Source: GCA-016699445 sp964555055 (GTDB lineage: Bacteria > UBA10199 > JACPAL01 > GCA-016699445). From it: DNA of 64,000 nt. The position numbers and the translations under genes are program-made. The notes under the pieces were generated by a model. It ran no database searches. It saw only the letters and a list, made by a program, of their open reading frames with translations, and had not been told where the DNA came from. Within the stretch, counting starts at the first letter, position 1. Every line of letters begins with the position of its first letter. Positions 61,232 through 64,000 of the stretch are shown here, piece after piece. The stretch is taken from assembly GCA_964555055.1 (NCBI GenBank), contig CAZKQW010000013.1, positions 1-64,000 of the forward strand, in the 5' to 3' direction.

Positions 61232-62476
61232 ATGAGCCTAAAAAAACCGGCTAAGACTCTAGGACTCGTGCTTTCTGGGGGTGGGGCTCGTGGAGCTTAT
61301 GAAGCAGGCGTCATTCATTACATTCGAACCATGCTCCCTCCTAAAATCCGTGGGCGGGTCTTTGATGTCGTCTGCGGCGCTTCGGTGGGCGCCTTAAACG
61401 CGTCTTTTGTGGCGGCCACGGCTCATGATATTAAAATGCAGGGAGAAAACGCCCTTAAGCTTTGGCAAAATGTCAGGGAAGAAGACATCTATCGACGGGA
61501 CGGAAAGGCTCTATGGGATTTCGTCAGCAAAAGCAGTCAAGGCGTCATTTCCAATCTCCTAAGGCGCGAAGGTCATGGGCGACATTTCAATGGCTTTCTG
61601 GATACAGCACCTTTCCTGCCTTTCATCAAAAAAATCATGCCGTGGGACCGTATTTCGCAAAACGTTCGTGAAGGACTCGTGCGCGCTATTTCCTTGGTGG
61701 CTACCAACGTCTTCACCGGCCGCATGGAACTCTTCATCGAAAAAGCCCCGGAAGTAGAATACACCGGGGAATACATCACTCACTTTGGAAAAATCGAACC
61801 TATCCATGCGATGGCGTCGGCGGCCATCCCCATCGTCTTTCCTTCCGTGATGGTCGATGGAATCGCTTACACGGACGGCGGGTTGAGACTTAACACGCCT
61901 ATGTCTCCCGCGATTCAACTCGGTGCGGACGCGATCCTCGTCATCGGCCTTCATTATCGAGCCCCCGCCCATGAAATCCCTTTTCATGGCGAAATCGGGA
62001 AAGCGCCACCCCTAGGACAGATACTTGGACGTGTTATGAATTCGATTTTCCTCGATCGCATCAATTACGACATCGAACAGCTCGAACGCATTAACCGTAT
62101 CATCGACTGGGCCGAGATGCTTCATGGCAAAAGCTTCATGGATGACTTGAATGAAATGCTTGTCGAAAAGAAGATCCGGGGGGATATCGCCAACCGAGGC
62201 CTAAAGCGTATCACTGCCATCCGCATTCGGCCGTCGGAAGACATCGGGGAAATTTTCAGCGATTGTTTCCAAAAGAACAACAAGCGTCATTTCTCGGCAT
62301 TCGAGAAACTACTCGTCAGGTTTTTGGATATCGATCCCACAAAAGGCATCGACTTCCTTTCCTATATTGTCTTCATGCCTGAGTATTTGCAACGCTTGTT
62401 AGATTTGGGATTCGAAGACGCACGTAGGAATCATGACGCTCTTGTGGGGTTCTTCGAATCGGGGAATCCTACTTAG
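61232..62476 (+). CDS. Patatin-like phospholipase
   Basis: About 414 residues. Oxyanion loop SGGGARGAYEAG, nucleophile Ser51 in GASVG, catalytic Asp215 in TDGG. The C-terminal ~170 residues are helical and lack a known domain. It cleaves acyl groups from lipids. ATG codons at 61223 and 61232 both fit; a TATAAT box overlaps the first (61219-61224), which would make the second nearly leaderless. Its end overlaps the receiver gene tail to tail by eight bases. Confidence 0.88.
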   Translation: MSLKKPAKTLGLVLSGGGARGAYEAGVIHYIRTMLPPKIRGRVFDVVCGASVGALNASFVAATAHDIKMQGENALKLWQNVREEDIYRRDGKALWDFVSKSSQGVISNLLRREGHGRHFNGFLDTAPFLPFIKKIMPWDRISQNVREGLVRAISLVATNVFTGRMELFIEKAPEVEYTGEYITHFGKIEPIHAMASAAIPIVFPSVMVDGIAYTDGGLRLNTPMSPAIQLGADAILVIGLHYRAPAHEIPFHGEIGKAPPLGQILGRVMNSIFLDRINYDIEQLERINRIIDWAEMLHGKSFMDDLNEMLVEKKIRGDIANRGLKRITAIRIRPSEDIGEIFSDCFQKNNKRHFSAFEKLLVRFLDIDPTKGIDFLSYIVFMPEYLQRLLDLGFEDARRNHDALVGFFESGNPT

Positions 62477-62858
62477 CCGCCTCATGCAAGGCGATCGCCT
62501 GTGTCAGCGTTCGACGAAACTCCTCCGTATCCCAAGGTTTCAGGAGGCATTTATAAATCGTCCCGTCTTTTAAGGCGGCATCGATTTGCCCGTCTTCATC
62601 GGGATATCCCGTTAAAATAATCCGGACTGTTTTAGGGCAAAAGCCTTTCGCCTTCCTTAAAAATTCGACGCCGGTCATTCCCGGCATTCGTTGATCCGAG
62701 ATTACGACGGTGAAGTCCTCGTAAGCGATTTCTTCCAGAGCCTTCTGCGGCGTCTCGGCTACGATGATCTCCCAATTTTGTTCACCGCGCAGCGCGCGAC
62801 GGCAAGCATCCAGGAGATTTCTTTCATCATCGACTAAAAGTAGTTTTGGTGTCCCCAT
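62469..62858 (-). CDS. Stand-alone response-regulator receiver protein
   Basis: 129 residues, one receiver domain and no output domain. Asp10/Asp11 bind metal, Asp55 (VVISDQRMPGM) is the phosphorylation site, Thr83 and Lys107 (LLKPWD) are the switch residues. The SDQRMPGMTG form resembles receivers of RpfG-like proteins. It diverges from the histidine kinase gene 108 bases away and is a plausible target. Confidence 0.9.
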   Translation of the reverse strand: MGTPKLLLVDDERNLLDACRRALRGEQNWEIIVAETPQKALEEIAYEDFTVVISDQRMPGMTGVEFLRKAKGFCPKTVRIILTGYPDEDGQIDAALKDGTIYKCLLKPWDTEEFRRTLTQAIALHEAAK

Positions 62859-62966
62859 AGTTCGGAAATTATAACCAAAAGCACTGGGGGCTGACTAGGG
62901 ATTCATGCTCAGAAATCGACTTTTATTCCTTATGTTTTCCCTTTTTTCACCGTTCTTTAAGGGTGT

Positions 62967-63854
62967 ATGGAAAATGAGACTCAAGCGGGAAAATTGACGG
63001 TCGAGAATTTCACGGCCCAAAAGATGGAAGCTATCGGCCAACTAGCGGCCGGGATCGCCCACGAGATCAATACACCGACGCAATATATCGGAGATAATAC
63101 AAACTTTCTCCAAGGCGCTTTTAAGGATTTCCTCACCTTGCTGGAAGACTACAAGAAACTCGCCCAGCAAGCTCAAGAAATCACGACTCTTCAAGATACC
63201 GTGAGATCCATCCAAGAAAAGTCTAAAAAGATCGACGTCGATTACCTAGTTTCGGAAATTCCTTTGGCGATTAAGCAATCCCTCGAGGGCATCGAACGGG
63301 TTTCCGGTATCACCAAGGCCATGAAGGAATTCTCCCATCCCGGCAGCCAAGATGCCGCTCCCGCAAACCTAAATCAAAATATCCAAAGCACCGTCACTGT
63401 CTGCCGCAATGAATGGAAATACGTGGCCGACGTCGAATTGAAGTTGGATCCTCAACTCCCCGAAGTGCCGTGTTGCGTGGGCGAGATTAATCAGGTCGTC
63501 CTGAATATGATCATCAACGCTACTCATGCTATTTCCGATAAATTCGAAAAAGGGAAAAAAGGCAAAGGCCTCATCACCATAACTACACACTTGGAGGGAG
63601 ATTGGGTAGTCATTAAGATCTCCGACAACGGTGCCGGCATTTCCGAAAAGAATAAGCAGCATATCTTCGAGCCCTTTTTCACTACCAAAGCCGTCGGAAA
63701 GGGAACGGGACAAGGCCTGATGCTCTCCTTCGCGATTGTGAAAGAAAAACATAAAGGCCAATTGAATTTTGATTCTAAAGAAGGCGAATGGACAGCCTTC
63801 ACCATCCGCTTGCCCATTGATTCTCCCTTGGTGAAAGACCCAGAAGACGTATGA
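62967..63854 (+). CDS. Sensorless cytoplasmic histidine kinase
   Basis: 295 residues without membrane helix or sensor domain. The phospho-acceptor His32 lies in AGIAHEINTPTQYI almost at the N-terminus; a long helical insert (about 50-110) separates the two dimerisation helices. The HATPase part has the N box (VVLNMIINATHAI), DNGAGI, FEPFFTTK and GKGTGQGLMLSF. The HEINTPTQYI form belongs to a group often controlled by a partner receiver. It overlaps the next receiver gene (ATGA). Confidence 0.9.
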   Translation: MENETQAGKLTVENFTAQKMEAIGQLAAGIAHEINTPTQYIGDNTNFLQGAFKDFLTLLEDYKKLAQQAQEITTLQDTVRSIQEKSKKIDVDYLVSEIPLAIKQSLEGIERVSGITKAMKEFSHPGSQDAAPANLNQNIQSTVTVCRNEWKYVADVELKLDPQLPEVPCCVGEINQVVLNMIINATHAISDKFEKGKKGKGLITITTHLEGDWVVIKISDNGAGISEKNKQHIFEPFFTTKAVGKGTGQGLMLSFAIVKEKHKGQLNFDSKEGEWTAFTIRLPIDSPLVKDPEDV

Positions 63855-64000
63855 AAAAGATCCTTTTCGTCGACGACGAACCCCGGGTCTTGGATGCCTT
63901 CAGAAGAAGTCTGCATGTTTACCGCGACCAATGGGAAATGACCTTTGAATCAAGCGCCGAAAAGGCTTTGGCATTTCTGGATCAGAGTCCGGTCGACGTC
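63851..64000 (+). CDS. Response regulator, N-terminal part (cut by window end)
   Basis: The first 50 codons only. KKILFVDDEPRVLDAFRRSL is a receiver start with the acidic pair; the rest (SSAEKALAFLDQSPVDV) leads to the strand before the phosphorylated Asp, which lies beyond the window. It is translationally coupled to the kinase. Its output domain, if any, is not visible. Confidence 0.85.
   Translation, partial: MKKILFVDDEPRVLDAFRRSLHVYRDQWEMTFESSAEKALAFLDQSPVDV

Noticed and set aside
1..64000. tRNA, rRNA, CRISPR array, prophage or replication origin
   Set aside because: I looked for T-loop motifs, rRNA blocks, spaced direct repeats, phage structural genes and DnaA-box clusters by eye and found none; a tRNA or RNA-family search would settle it.

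Overview
The window reads as about 64 kb of chromosome from a Gram-negative bacterium of the old 'Deltaproteobacteria' type (Bdellovibrionota, Myxococcota or an uncultured relative). This is inferred from lipobox lipoproteins, a PpiD-like periplasmic chaperone, MreBCD/PBP2/RodA, system II cytochrome c maturation (CcsA/ResB), small secreted proteins and mixed-strand gene order. Coding density is high and base composition is moderately GC-rich. I see no rRNA, tRNA, CRISPR array, prophage or intact insertion sequence. Most genes are housekeeping, so the novelty lies in a few odd proteins and in RNA/DNA structures between genes.

Layout. 0-3 kb: the 5' end of a membrane protein gene, a scrap of IS5-type transposase, a dolichol/phytol-kinase-like CTP enzyme, a zinc-ribbon SDR protein lacking the usual catalytic Tyr, and a tiny Ala/Pro-rich lipoprotein. 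3-8.4 kb: ABC-F ATPase Uup, YgfZ, and a 14-repeat RCC1 lipoprotein behind a strong palindrome-bearing promoter. 8.5-15 kb: mutS, a hemolysin-III-like protein, a Phd/VapC toxin-antitoxin pair, pgeF, rluD and a dihydroorotate-dehydrogenase-like flavoprotein. 15-21.5 kb (minus strand): rimI-rimO, ccsA/resB and enolase.

21.5-25.7 kb is the least ordinary stretch. It holds a hairpin-rich leader, an NlpC/P60 hydrolase, a secreted protein of unknown role, a protein whose C-terminal half resembles the RelA/SpoT synthetase fold, a membrane-anchored Mrr-like nuclease domain with its catalytic lysine lost, a 55-residue membrane protein, and a CDP-alcohol phosphatidyltransferase. 25.7-30 kb: a Tes-like radical SAM protein, then thioredoxin with an archaeal-type PEP carboxylase.

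30-38 kb: the elongasome operon mreB-mreC-mreD-mrdA-rodA on the minus strand, diverging from a PpiD-like chaperone, cca and coaE. 38-45.8 kb (minus strand): the translation/RNA operon rimP-nusA-infB-rbfA-rpsO-pnp. It has a terminator-like hairpin touching the rimP start and a long imperfect stem between rpsO and pnp, where E. coli also carries a processed stem. 45.8-47.6 kb: a nuclease and a DEAD-box helicase. 47.6-53.7 kb: the one-carbon operon folD-metF-gcvT-gcvH-gcvPA-gcvPB, which joins the folate pool to glycine cleavage.

53.7-64 kb: a truncated Phd antitoxin still behind its promoter/operator, efp, maf, an AT-richer acyl-CoA dehydrogenase, a LemA operon with three TPM-domain proteins, a Lys-rich protein with a C-terminal Cys/His cluster, a DUF1624-type membrane protein, a patatin phospholipase, and a sensorless histidine kinase with two receiver proteins, the last cut by the window end. 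All family calls come from reading motifs by eye; no searches were run.
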